A stretch of 8,142 bases of DNA from Acidobacteriota bacterium (GTDB lineage: Bacteria > Acidobacteriota > Terriglobia > 20CM-2-55-15). Within the stretch, counting starts at the first letter, position 1. Every line of letters starts with the position of its first letter. Shown in pieces: positions 1-6,451 of this stretch. Below the pieces are notes generated by a model that saw only the letters and a program-made list of their open reading frames with translations, was not told the origin of the DNA and ran no database searches. The stretch is from NCBI GenBank assembly GCA_003223895.1, contig QHXD01000315.1, forward strand, positions 1 to 8,142, in the 5' to 3' direction. The position numbers were made by a program, and so were the translations under genes.

Positions 1-134
1 GATTCATCCCTGCCTCGTTAGTGGCGCGAGTCTAGCAGACCATCGCGAAGGTTGGAAGACAGTCTATCTCCCAACTGCGAGTTCTTTCTCCCCTCCTTGA
101 ATGTTGCTGCAGATCATGTTCTGATTGTTCGAAA
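1..134. other. Left-edge stretch with no recognisable gene
   Basis: I see no convincing coding region, RNA gene or strong promoter here. A TTG-started reading frame runs from here across the inverted-repeat element, but its composition follows the repeat and it has no protein-like features. A purine-rich string on the minus strand around 88-97 resembles a ribosome binding site, but the frame after it closes within about 20 codons. Confidence 0.5.
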
Positions 135-286
135 CTCCCCTCCTAAGTTAGGAGGGGTGCCGTTCGCGCGTTTTTTAGCGAACGGCGGGGTGGTTCCTCA
201 GGCAACCACCCCGTCTGCGCCCGGCTTCGGTGGCTTCGCAGCATTTTCTTGATGGCGCAGCCACCCCTCCTAACTTAGGAGGGGAG
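135..286. repeat. MITE/REP-like element with 25-bp terminal inverted repeats
   Basis: The two ends, 135-159 and 262-286, are exact reverse complements over 25 bases. Each end is itself nearly palindromic around the core CCTAAGTTAGG or CCTAACTTAGG. Inside lie a 9-bp hairpin (GCCGTTCGC at 159-167 with GCGAACGGC at 178-186) and a 10-bp hairpin (CGGGGTGGTT at 186-195 with AACCACCCCG at 204-213). A third pairing joins CTGCGCC at 215-221 with GGCGCAG at 254-260. There is no room for a transposase, so it would be a non-autonomous element moved or copied in trans, or a REP-type element mobilised by a RAYT transposase encoded elsewhere. Its multi-copy nature is inferred, because only one copy lies in this window. 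Confidence 0.75.
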
Positions 287-349
287 CTTCTGAGCCCTGC
301 CACATTTGGCAACAGTCACACGCCTCGTTGGTCTGAAGCGCAATTCCTG

Positions 350-378
350 TTGACGCTAAGAGAGGCACTCCATACAAT
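350..378 (+). promoter_or_regulatory. Sigma70-type promoter of the TonB-dependent receptor gene
   Basis: TTGACG at 350-355 and TACAAT at 373-378 each match the consensus hexamer at five of six positions and are separated by exactly 17 bp. Transcription would start near 385, giving a leader of about 24 nt that contains the GGAGG at 397-401. The short leader agrees with translation starting at TTG 409. Confidence 0.65.
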
Positions 379-408
379 CCGGCACAACTTTAGGGTGGAG
401 GTTGCAGC

Positions 409-3400
409 TTGGTAGACAGCGTGAATCCTCTGATGAAGCGCATAGCGGTTTATGTGCTGATTGCCGTCTTATTTTCTGCGATAACCTGCCGTTCCGTCGG
501 GGCGCAATCAACGGCTCAAGTTAGCGGTACAGTTAAGGATCAGACGGGAGCAGTGTTGCCGGGAGTCGAAGTGACCGCCACGCAAACCGACACCGCCCTG
601 AAGCGGACCGTTCTGACAGATGAAACCGGTTCATACATCCTGCCGAACCTTCCGGTAGGTCCCTATCGATTAGAGGCGGTTCTGCCGGGTTTCCGCACAT
701 TTATACAAACAGGCATCGTGCTGCAGGTCGGCGCCAACCCAGTGATCAACCCTGTTCTCGCGCTGGGCCAGGTTTCCGACCAAATCGAAGTCCAGGCAAA
801 CGCGGCGCTGGTGGAAACGCGCACTACGGGCGTCAGCCAGGTGATGGATAACCTTCGTGTGTTGGAGTTGCCCCTGAATGGGCGACAGGTGACGGATCTG
901 ATTGTTCTTTCCGGAGCCGCGACCATCGGCAGCATCGGTAGTTTCGTGCGCGGTTATCCTACGGTAAGCATCTCTGTGGCGGGCGGCTTGTCCAATGGGG
1001 TGACATTCCTCCTGGACGGTGCATCGCATAACGATCCCTTCAACAACCTGAATCTGCCCCTGCCTTTCCCTGATGCGCTTCAGGAATTCAAACTGGAGAC
1101 CAGCGGATTGTCCGCACAGTATGGGCAACACTCGGCCGGCACAGTCAACGCCGTCACGAAGTCGGGCACTAATGATTTCCATGGCGATCTCTTCGAATTC
1201 GTTCGCAATGGCGCCCTCAATGCGCGCAACGCGTTCGCTTCGAGCCGGGATACGCTAAAGCGCAACCAGTATGGTGGAACGTTGGGCGGACCGATTGTGA
1301 GGAACAAACTGTTTTTCTTCGGCGCCTATCAAGGCACGAAGATACGCGCGACGCCAAACCCGCAGTTTGCCACTATTCCCACGCCCGCGATGGTCGCCGG
1401 CGACTGGACGACCATCGCCTCACCGGCTTGCAATCGCGGCCGGCAGATCACCTTGAGAGCACCATTCGTCAACAACAAGATTGATCCCAAATCATATTCT
1501 CCGGTGGCGTTGCGCACCCTCGAACATCTGCCGACACCGACCGATCCATGCGGCCTGGTTCAATTCGGAATCAAGCCCAGCACCAACGAAGATATATCCA
1601 TCGGAAAAGTAGACTATCAACGAAGCGAGAGACACTCGTTGTTTGCCCGTTACGAACTCGCCCACGTCGTGGACCCGCCCAATCCTGTTGACCCTCGAAA
1701 CCTGCTGAGCACGGGCACTACGACCAGCGGTCCTTACACAACCTATCCTGTTGTGAACGACTGGAAAACGCAGTCCTTTGCCCTGGGAGATACATACTTA
1801 ATCGGCACAAACATCGTCAGTTCTTTCCGCGCAACGTTGCTTCGGCCGACAAACTTCAGGGGTCAGCCGCCAAGGGAGGTCTCGCCCGAGGAGCTGGGAA
1901 TAAAGGGAATTTGGAATCCACCGGATTTGGCGAACAGGATTATCGGCGTCAGTGTCTCGGGCGCGTTCAGCTTCAGCGGGCAAGGAGGAAACGTTCCCGG
2001 CCTGACGAACTCGACAGGCGCTCAGGTTGGCGAGGATCTGAGTTGGATACACGGGAAGCATCAGTTTGGTTTTGGGGCAAACTACATCCATTCGCTGATG
2101 AACTCAACCGCGTATACCACCACTGCCGGGAACTTTGCATTCACCGCGGCGAACACAGGCTTGGGAATGGGCGATTTCATGCTCGGGAAACCCAACACGT
2201 ACTCACAGAATGGTGTTAATTACTACAACTTTCGCGGTAATTACGCCGGCATGTATGCACAGGACACCTGGAAAGCGAATTCGCGGCTTACCGTAAACGC
2301 AGGCGTCCGATGGGACCCTTACCTGCCGATGTATTGGAAGGACGGGGTGACTTTCCATTTCGACCAGAAGTGGTTTGATCAGGGCATCCGGAGTTCGGTG
2401 TACAAGAATGCCCCTGCCGGCGTTCTTTATTCGGGCGACGCTGGAGTTCCCAATAGTGGAAAGGTTCAGCCGAATCAGTGGGCGAACTTCTCGCCGCGTC
2501 TGGGACTTGCATGGGATCCGAAAGGGAATGGCCGGATGACGATTCGGTCTTCGTACGGTTTGTTCCGGGACTACCCGGAATTCTACAAGTTTCAATTGGT
2601 GAGGTCTTCACCGCCCTGGACCAGTACAGTCATTCTCCAAAGCCCGACCGGCGGTTTTGAAGACCCGTGGCAGGGTTATCCCGGAGGAAGTCCGTTTCCA
2701 GTCGTCGTCACCAGGGACATCGGATTTCCGACATCGGCCACGTGGGTTAATGTTCCGCTGGATCTTCCCTCAGTCTACGTCAATCAATGGAATCTCAGTG
2801 TCCAGAGACAAATTGGTACTAACTGGTTGGTATCCGCGAATTATATTGGCAACAGCATTATTCACTTGTTGAACATCAGTGAGGGCAATGCGGCCATTTA
2901 CCTGCCCGGCAGCAGTTGCGTGATCGCCGGCAGGCCGTATAGTCCGTGTTCCACAACCGCGAATACAACCCAACGAAGGAAGCTGTTCCTTCAAAACCCC
3001 GACCAGGGGCAATATTACGGCAACATCGTCAATTTGGACTCGGGCGGAACGATGAGTTATAACGGGCTGCTGGTTACAGCGCAGCACAGGGTCAGCAATG
3101 GTCTGACCGTTCAAGCCAACTACACGTGGTCTCACTGCATCAACACCGGCACGAATCAGCTCTTTCAGAATACCGGCGGATATACCCCTGAGCGTCGGGG
3201 CGCAAACCGTGGAAACTGCGCTGGACTCGAGGTCGATCGCCGGCACAATTTCAACCTGTCGACGGTTTATGCGATACCGCGATTCTCCAGCGGAACGCTG
3301 CGGGGCGTACTAACGGGATGGCAGTTGTCGGGTATTGTCAAGATCCTGTCGGGCAGCTACATGTCGCTGTTGTCCGGCATCGACAACGCATTATCGGGAA

Positions 3401-3750
3401 CCAACGACCAGACACCGAACCAGGTACTTGCCAGCCCCTACGCGGCTAACCGGTCCATCGATCAATGGCTCAACCCGGCGGCTTTCGCCCAGCCTGCGAC
3501 CGGGATGTACGGAAATATGGGCCAGCGCAATGTTGTTGGGCCGGGATCGATCGGAATCGACATGGGTCTTACGCGAAAGTTCCAGGTCCGTGAAAAACAG
3601 TTAATAGAGTTCCGCGCGGAAGCATTCAATATGCCCAACCATGTGAATCCAGGTAATCCCGTGATGACTCTGACGAGCACCACATTTGGCAAGATCCAGT
3701 CCGCTAACGATCCGAGGATTCTGCAGTTGGCATTGAAATATGTTTTTTAG
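409..3750 (+). CDS. Oar-like TonB-dependent outer-membrane receptor with carboxypeptidase-regulatory-like domain
   Basis: The 1113-residue product is an outer-membrane beta-barrel receptor, probably for energy-dependent uptake of a large substrate; the substrate cannot be read from the sequence. Residues 9-33 form a signal peptide (MKR, then a hydrophobic stretch, then GAQ). Residues 37-118 match the carboxypeptidase-regulatory-like beta-sandwich (VSGTVKDQTGAVLPGVEV, then DETGSYILPNLPVGPY). Residues 130-255 are the plug, with LPLNGRQ, FLLDG and GTVNAVTKSGTN. The rest is barrel, rich in aromatic strands, and it ends in LALKYVF with the C-terminal phenylalanine expected for barrel assembly. TTG 409 is chosen because GGAGG lies seven bases upstream; GTG 421 and ATG 433 are alternatives lacking a ribosome site and change only the pre-signal residues. 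No SusD-type partner is adjacent, so it is not an obvious SusC. The length is usual for Oar-like proteins of Acidobacteria. Confidence 0.93.
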   Translation: MVDSVNPLMKRIAVYVLIAVLFSAITCRSVGAQSTAQVSGTVKDQTGAVLPGVEVTATQTDTALKRTVLTDETGSYILPNLPVGPYRLEAVLPGFRTFIQTGIVLQVGANPVINPVLALGQVSDQIEVQANAALVETRTTGVSQVMDNLRVLELPLNGRQVTDLIVLSGAATIGSIGSFVRGYPTVSISVAGGLSNGVTFLLDGASHNDPFNNLNLPLPFPDALQEFKLETSGLSAQYGQHSAGTVNAVTKSGTNDFHGDLFEFVRNGALNARNAFASSRDTLKRNQYGGTLGGPIVRNKLFFFGAYQGTKIRATPNPQFATIPTPAMVAGDWTTIASPACNRGRQITLRAPFVNNKIDPKSYSPVALRTLEHLPTPTDPCGLVQFGIKPSTNEDISIGKVDYQRSERHSLFARYELAHVVDPPNPVDPRNLLSTGTTTSGPYTTYPVVNDWKTQSFALGDTYLIGTNIVSSFRATLLRPTNFRGQPPREVSPEELGIKGIWNPPDLANRIIGVSVSGAFSFSGQGGNVPGLTNSTGAQVGEDLSWIHGKHQFGFGANYIHSLMNSTAYTTTAGNFAFTAANTGLGMGDFMLGKPNTYSQNGVNYYNFRGNYAGMYAQDTWKANSRLTVNAGVRWDPYLPMYWKDGVTFHFDQKWFDQGIRSSVYKNAPAGVLYSGDAGVPNSGKVQPNQWANFSPRLGLAWDPKGNGRMTIRSSYGLFRDYPEFYKFQLVRSSPPWTSTVILQSPTGGFEDPWQGYPGGSPFPVVVTRDIGFPTSATWVNVPLDLPSVYVNQWNLSVQRQIGTNWLVSANYIGNSIIHLLNISEGNAAIYLPGSSCVIAGRPYSPCSTTANTTQRRKLFLQNPDQGQYYGNIVNLDSGGTMSYNGLLVTAQHRVSNGLTVQANYTWSHCINTGTNQLFQNTGGYTPERRGANRGNCAGLEVDRRHNFNLSTVYAIPRFSSGTLRGVLTGWQLSGIVKILSGSYMSLLSGIDNALSGTNDQTPNQVLASPYAANRSIDQWLNPAAFAQPATGMYGNMGQRNVVGPGSIGIDMGLTRKFQVREKQLIEFRAEAFNMPNHVNPGNPVMTLTSTTFGKIQSANDPRILQLALKYVF

Positions 3751-4726
3751 CAAGCTCAGATTCCATAGTTATTACGACTTTTCCTCGAGCGTGTCCTTCT
3801 TCCAGATACCGGATCGCCGCGGGGGCCTCAACTAACGTGTAACGCCTGTCGATGACGGGTGTCACCTTTCCGGCCTGTATGAGATCGCGCAGGATGGTCA
3901 GGTCGTCTTTGTTCACTTTCGCCATAAGCATGCCCATGTCCTGGCTCACGAACCGTGACAACATCAGCGCGTTAATCGCACGCGGCAGAGGATCGATCCA
4001 CCGGCCGGCCGGTCCACCGATCATGATGTATTTCCCCTTGGGATTTAAAACGCGCCTGCATTCCAGGAGTGAATGATTCCCGACGGTGTCCAGAATAAGG
4101 TCGTAACGCTGCCGACTTTTGGTGAAATCCTCATGGGTGTAATCAATCACCTGATCTGCGCCGATGGATCTGACCATATCCACATTCCTCGTACTGCATA
4201 CGGCGGTCACATCTGCGCCGAATGACCCGGCGATCTGCACAGCGAATGTACCCACACCTCCCGAGGCGCCGTTGATCAGGACCTTCTGCCCCGCCTGAAT
4301 CTTTCCCTTGTCGCGAAGACTCTGTAATGCGGTGATTGCGGCCACCGGGACAGAAGCCGCTTGCTCAAACGTCACATTATCTGGCTTCATGGCTAACTTT
4401 CGCTCGGGAGCGCACGCATACTCGGCAAAGGCCCCCTGGCACAAGCCAAACACCTCATCGCCTGATTTGAACTGCGTTACGTTCCTGCCAACCACTTCAA
4501 CCTGGCCGGCCGCATCAACGCCGAGTCGTGTGTCCTTTGGTTGGCGCAGTCCGGACCCTATCCGCATGACGTACGGCGTGCCTCTCATGAAGTGCCAGTC
4601 CAGTGGATTCACGGAAGCCGCGTGAACTTTTACCAGGACTTCATTGTCGCCGGCGGCTGGCTTCTCTATTTCTCCATATTTGAGAACATCGGGCGAACCG
4701 TAGTTATGATAAGCGATAGCTTTCAT
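3704..4726 (-). CDS. NAD(P)-dependent quinone oxidoreductase-like dehydrogenase (zinc-free MDR family)
   Basis: The 340-residue protein belongs to the medium-chain dehydrogenase/reductase superfamily, quinone-oxidoreductase branch. It would be a cytoplasmic NADPH-dependent reductase of quinones or other activated alkenes; the true substrate is unknown. The GroES-like fold covers residues 1-125 (MKAIAYHNYGSPDVL, VKVHAASVNPLDW, GVDAAGQVEVVG, GDEVFGL). The Rossmann domain starts at VLINGASGGVGTFAVQIA (149-166), with the glycine motif at 153-159. The catalytic-zinc residues and the four-cysteine structural zinc lobe are absent. Family members usually end near GKVVI (315-319); here about 20 further residues follow, encoded antisense to the end of the receptor gene. 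No strong ribosome site precedes ATG 4726 (complement), so the mRNA may have a very short or weak leader. It is divergent from the stress gene at 4885 and shares its palindrome-bearing control region. Confidence 0.9.
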   Translation of the reverse strand: MKAIAYHNYGSPDVLKYGEIEKPAAGDNEVLVKVHAASVNPLDWHFMRGTPYVMRIGSGLRQPKDTRLGVDAAGQVEVVGRNVTQFKSGDEVFGLCQGAFAEYACAPERKLAMKPDNVTFEQAASVPVAAITALQSLRDKGKIQAGQKVLINGASGGVGTFAVQIAGSFGADVTAVCSTRNVDMVRSIGADQVIDYTHEDFTKSRQRYDLILDTVGNHSLLECRRVLNPKGKYIMIGGPAGRWIDPLPRAINALMLSRFVSQDMGMLMAKVNKDDLTILRDLIQAGKVTPVIDRRYTLVEAPAAIRYLEEGHARGKVVITMESELAKKHISMPTAESSDR

Positions 4727-4744
4727 GAGGTTTCACGATTCAGC

Positions 4745-4771
4745 ATTATGCCAGCTTATATCAAGCCGCAA
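4745..4771 (-). promoter_or_regulatory. Possible promoter of the dehydrogenase gene
   Basis: On the minus strand, CATAAT (4750 down to 4745) matches the -10 consensus at five of six positions. The only -35-like hexamer is TTGCGG (4771 down to 4766), which is weak and 15 bp away. A weak -35 is what an activator-dependent promoter would show. Transcription would begin about 4736-4739, placing the palindrome at 4791-4806 about 60 bp upstream. Confidence 0.4.
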
Positions 4772-4789
4772 TTGGGGGACGAATCGACC

Positions 4790-4807
4790 CTGTGCAATGT
4801 TGCACAG
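4790..4807. promoter_or_regulatory. Crp-like dyad operator, copy 1 (TGTGCA-N4-TGCACA)
   Basis: CTGTGCAATGTTGCACAG is an 8-bp perfect dyad around a TG centre. It sits in the divergent control region, about 65 bp upstream of the dehydrogenase start and 78 bp upstream of the start at 4885. Its core TGTGCA-N4-TGCACA matches the dyad at 6403-6418 at all 12 fixed positions. The layout (TGTGN-N6-NCACA, seen as TGTGC-N6-GCACA) is that of a Crp/Fnr-family site, and two such regulators are encoded just downstream. Binding is inferred. Confidence 0.6.
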
Positions 4808-4884
4808 ACATTGTCCCGCTTATCGGACTAGTCTCCGACTCACTATCGCACTTATTCCGGATTGAACAACCCGGGGACCGAAAA

Positions 4885-5124
4885 ATGAACGCAAAGAAGA
4901 TTAAAGACACCCTGCAGCGATTGTCGGGCGAGTACGAGAACCGTTACGCAGGACGCATCGAACGCGGCTGCAGCCTTCTCTTCGTTCATGCGGATGACTA
5001 CAAGTGGATCAGGAAGGCCAGGAAGGTTTTTAAACAGACAGGCGCCGACGACATCGCCTGGACTGGCGAAATGAAGAACGATAACGCGAATACAGATAGA
5101 CCCACCGATCAGCTGAGCGCCTAG
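4885..5124 (+). CDS. Small stress-type protein resembling the second half of a YflT/DUF1269-like domain
   Basis: This 79-residue soluble protein is of unknown function. ATG 4885 is preferred because GGGGA lies seven bases upstream; a longer frame open from 4792 would begin inside the palindrome and is unlikely. The central part (GCSLLFVHADDYKWIRKARK, then VFKQTGADDI and TGE) resembles the conserved 'HxDDxxWxxRAKEILKxTGAEDI' block that I recall from heat- and low-temperature-induced stress proteins. The glycine-rich first half of that domain is missing, so it is either a minimal version or a truncated one. The C-terminus is polar and probably disordered. No signal peptide or membrane helix is visible. 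Next to a YtxH gene and two Crp-type regulators, a general-stress role is plausible but not proven. Confidence 0.65.
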   Translation: MNAKKIKDTLQRLSGEYENRYAGRIERGCSLLFVHADDYKWIRKARKVFKQTGADDIAWTGEMKNDNANTDRPTDQLSA

Positions 5125-5130
5125 CAGCCC

Positions 5131-5178
5131 GTGTAATTCGGGGACAGACGTATAAATCACCTAAATTATATAAAACAA
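5131..5178. repeat. Possible mobile-element or REP end upstream of the YtxH gene
   Basis: The string ATTCGGGGACAGACGT (5136-5151), followed by an abrupt A+T-rich stretch to about 5178, looks unlike its GC-richer surroundings. From memory, and unverified, GGGGACAGACGT next to ATTC occurs in the termini or REP units of transposons in several soil bacteria. Only one arm is present, with no inverted partner in the window. The same stretch contains -10-like strings (TATAAA at 5151-5156) that could promote the next gene. Confidence 0.3.
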
Positions 5179-5190
5179 GCGGCAGGGTTT

Positions 5191-5502
5191 TTGTTTGCGG
5201 GTGCAATGGTGGGAGCGGCTATCGCTCTTCTGTATGCGCCGCAGAGCGGCGTTCGGACCAGGAAGGACGTCAAGAAGTTTGCAGGGAAGACCGTCGCTAG
5301 CCTCGATGATCTCCAGGAAGATATCCGCGAACAGGTGGAGGATTGGGTAGACGGCATGACCGAAGTCGTCAAAGACGGAGTCGATCGCGGTAAGAGACTC
5401 AGCGCCGAAGGTTACGAACGAGTGCTCCAAGGCTTCGACAACGCGAAGAAATATGTTGAAGACGGAAGGAGCCGCCTCGAGCAGATCATCAAAAACACGT
5501 AG
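5191..5502 (+). CDS. YtxH-domain small stress protein
   Basis: The product is a small membrane-anchored protein of the YtxH family, whose members are linked to general stress but lack a defined biochemical activity. Counting from TTG 5191 (103 aa), residues 1-16 are a glycine/alanine-rich hydrophobic segment (GAMVGAAIALLYAPQSG), followed by the typical APxSGxxTRKD motif. Next come about 80 residues of charged amphipathic helix (VASLDDLQEDIREQVEDWVD onward). The start is uncertain. The frame stays open upstream to 5137 and encodes NYIKQAAGF, which looks like a natural YtxH N-terminus, yet no ATG, GTG or TTG occurs there. TTG 5191 has a weak GGG at 5185-5187, and ATG 5206 would cut into the membrane segment. 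A hairpin follows the stop. It is probably co-regulated with its neighbours, but 66 bp of unusual sequence separates it from the previous gene. Confidence 0.8.
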   Translation: MFAGAMVGAAIALLYAPQSGVRTRKDVKKFAGKTVASLDDLQEDIREQVEDWVDGMTEVVKDGVDRGKRLSAEGYERVLQGFDNAKKYVEDGRSRLEQIIKNT

Positions 5503-5515
5503 GTTGGCAGTAAAT

Positions 5516-5551
5516 ACCCGTAGCCGGAACACAAAGACCGTGGCTACGGGT
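5516..5551 (+). terminator. Hairpin between the YtxH gene and the first Crp gene
   Basis: ACCCGTAGCC (5516-5525) and GGCTACGGGT (5542-5551) form a perfect 10-bp stem with a 16-nt loop, starting 14 bp after the YtxH stop codon. No run of T follows, so it is not a classical intrinsic terminator. It may be a weak terminator, an mRNA-stabilising 3' end, or a processing site. Confidence 0.45.
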
Positions 5552-5574
5552 CCGCCGCAAGCAGATTGAGATGA

Positions 5575-5604
5575 GCGGCTGCGAATGCACTTTTGCTCAG
5601 CCGC
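5575..5604 (+). other. Stem-loop in the leader of the first Crp gene
   Basis: GCGGCTG (5575-5581) pairs with CAGCCGC (5598-5604). An alternative pairing, TGAGC (5572-5576) with GCTCA (5595-5599), excludes it. This could be a simple leader structure. It argues that the in-frame ATG at 5571 is not the true start. Confidence 0.3.
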
Positions 5605-5663
5605 ACTCTGTCTTTCAGGTCACTATTGGAATCGGAGTTTCGAACAACTGGAGTGCCTCCACT

Positions 5664-6359
5664 ATGCAAACAACAAGAAAAGTAGCAGCGCTCAAATCCG
5701 CAAAGAACGGTTCCGCCCTCGAGCTCCTCCTTGAAAGCATTGTCGACGGTAAGGATTTATTGAACTTTCGAAAGGGCGCAAAGCTTTTTTCTCAAGGAGC
5801 GGAAGCAGACGCCATCTACTTTATTCGGACGGGCAAGGTCAAGGTCGCTGTCGCCTCTTCTCACGGCAAGAACGCGGTGCTGGCGCTGCTTGGGCCTCGT
5901 GACTTCTTTGGTGAAGGATGCCTGGTCGGCGGAGCTTCTGCACGGACGAGCACAGCGACAACTTTAGAGCCATCGGCAATATTCCGAATCGAGAAGCAAG
6001 CGATGCTTCGAGCCTTTCAAACCCAGCCTCCGTTCGCCGAAACGTTCCTGACTGCTGTGTTGGCCCGCAGTGTGAACCTGGAAGAAGACCTCTGCGATCA
6101 GATTTTCAACCACAGCGAGAAGCGGCTTGCCCGCGTCCTTCTGAAACTCTCTCGTTTCGGCCCGCACGATAAGCTGGCCGACATCACAGTTCCGAGAATG
6201 AACCAGGTAACCCTGGCCGAAATCGTCGGGACGACCCGTTCGCGCATCAGTTTTTTCATGACCAAATTCAGGAAACTCGGCCTGATCCAGTACTATAACG
6301 GCAACACAGACATCATCATAATGGCCGAAGCGCTCACCAATTCGATCTTACGTGACTAA
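5664..6359 (+). CDS. Crp/Fnr-family transcriptional regulator, paralogue A
   Basis: The 231-residue DNA-binding regulator has a cyclic-nucleotide-binding-type sensor domain at residues about 20-125. Key features are GAKLFSQGAEADAIYFIRTG, then the FFGEG phosphate-binding-cassette turn (81-85) and R94 before TST. A dimerisation helix follows (NLEEDLCDQIFNHSEKRLAR, 138-157), then a winged helix-turn-helix (TLAEIVGTTRSRISFFMTKF, 183-202). The cassette keeps a glutamate and an arginine, so a cyclic nucleotide is possible, but the ligand cannot be assigned. There is no N-terminal cysteine cluster, so it is not an FNR-type oxygen sensor. In the recognition helix the CRP residues R-E-T-V-G-R are replaced by R-S-R-I-S-F, which suggests altered DNA specificity. 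ATG 5664 (GGAG ten bases upstream) gives the family's usual length. The ATG at 5571 would add 31 atypical residues. It is a tandem duplicate of the next gene. Confidence 0.92.
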   Translation: MQTTRKVAALKSAKNGSALELLLESIVDGKDLLNFRKGAKLFSQGAEADAIYFIRTGKVKVAVASSHGKNAVLALLGPRDFFGEGCLVGGASARTSTATTLEPSAIFRIEKQAMLRAFQTQPPFAETFLTAVLARSVNLEEDLCDQIFNHSEKRLARVLLKLSRFGPHDKLADITVPRMNQVTLAEIVGTTRSRISFFMTKFRKLGLIQYYNGNTDIIIMAEALTNSILRD

Positions 6360-6400
6360 GTTAAGCGCGGACAAGACCAGGCCAGGAGGCATTCGACAAG

Positions 6401-6420
6401 AATGTGCACAATTGCACATT
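6401..6420. promoter_or_regulatory. Crp-like dyad operator, copy 2, upstream of paralogue B
   Basis: AATGTGCACAATTGCACATT has 8-bp perfect arms around CAAT. Its core TGTGCA-N4-TGCACA is the same 12-base pattern as at 4791-4806. The centre lies about 41 bp upstream of ATG 6452 and about 50 bp upstream of ATG 6461. A TAAAAT string at 6448-6453 might serve as a -10 if the transcript starts near ATG 6461. The position suggests control of paralogue B by itself or by paralogue A. Confidence 0.6.
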
Positions 6421-6451
6421 GCGGTGTTTTTGGGGGGATGCGGGATGTAAA

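Noticed and set aside
52..415. Two short plus-strand frames running through the inverted-repeat element
   Set aside because: Their sequence is the translated repeat; no protein-like motifs and poor starts.
670..1182. Minus-strand open frame of about 170 codons inside the receptor gene, and similar antisense frames around 1798-2091, 2203-2595 and 2770-3246
   Set aside because: They are shadows of the receptor's reading frame, with no signal, domain or ribosome site, while the plus-strand product matches a known family end to end.
409..3750. SusC-type glycan importer
   Set aside because: No SusD-like lipoprotein gene is adjacent and the N-terminal and plug features fit Oar-like receptors better.
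3704..4726. Zinc-dependent alcohol dehydrogenase
   Set aside because: The catalytic-zinc ligands and the four-cysteine structural lobe are missing, so it belongs to the zinc-free quinone-oxidoreductase branch.
5571..5663. ATG 5571 as the start of paralogue A
   Set aside because: It falls in a stem-loop and would add 31 residues unlike the family; ATG 5664 with GGAG upstream gives normal length.
4791..6418. Reading the dyads as NifA upstream sites (TGT-N10-ACA)
   Set aside because: They fit that loose pattern, but no sigma54 -24/-12 promoter or nitrogen-fixation gene is nearby, and 12 fixed bases are conserved rather than six.
6404..6451. GTG 6404 as the start of paralogue B
   Set aside because: It lies inside the 20-bp palindrome, has no suitable ribosome site and adds a cysteine-rich stretch absent from paralogue A.
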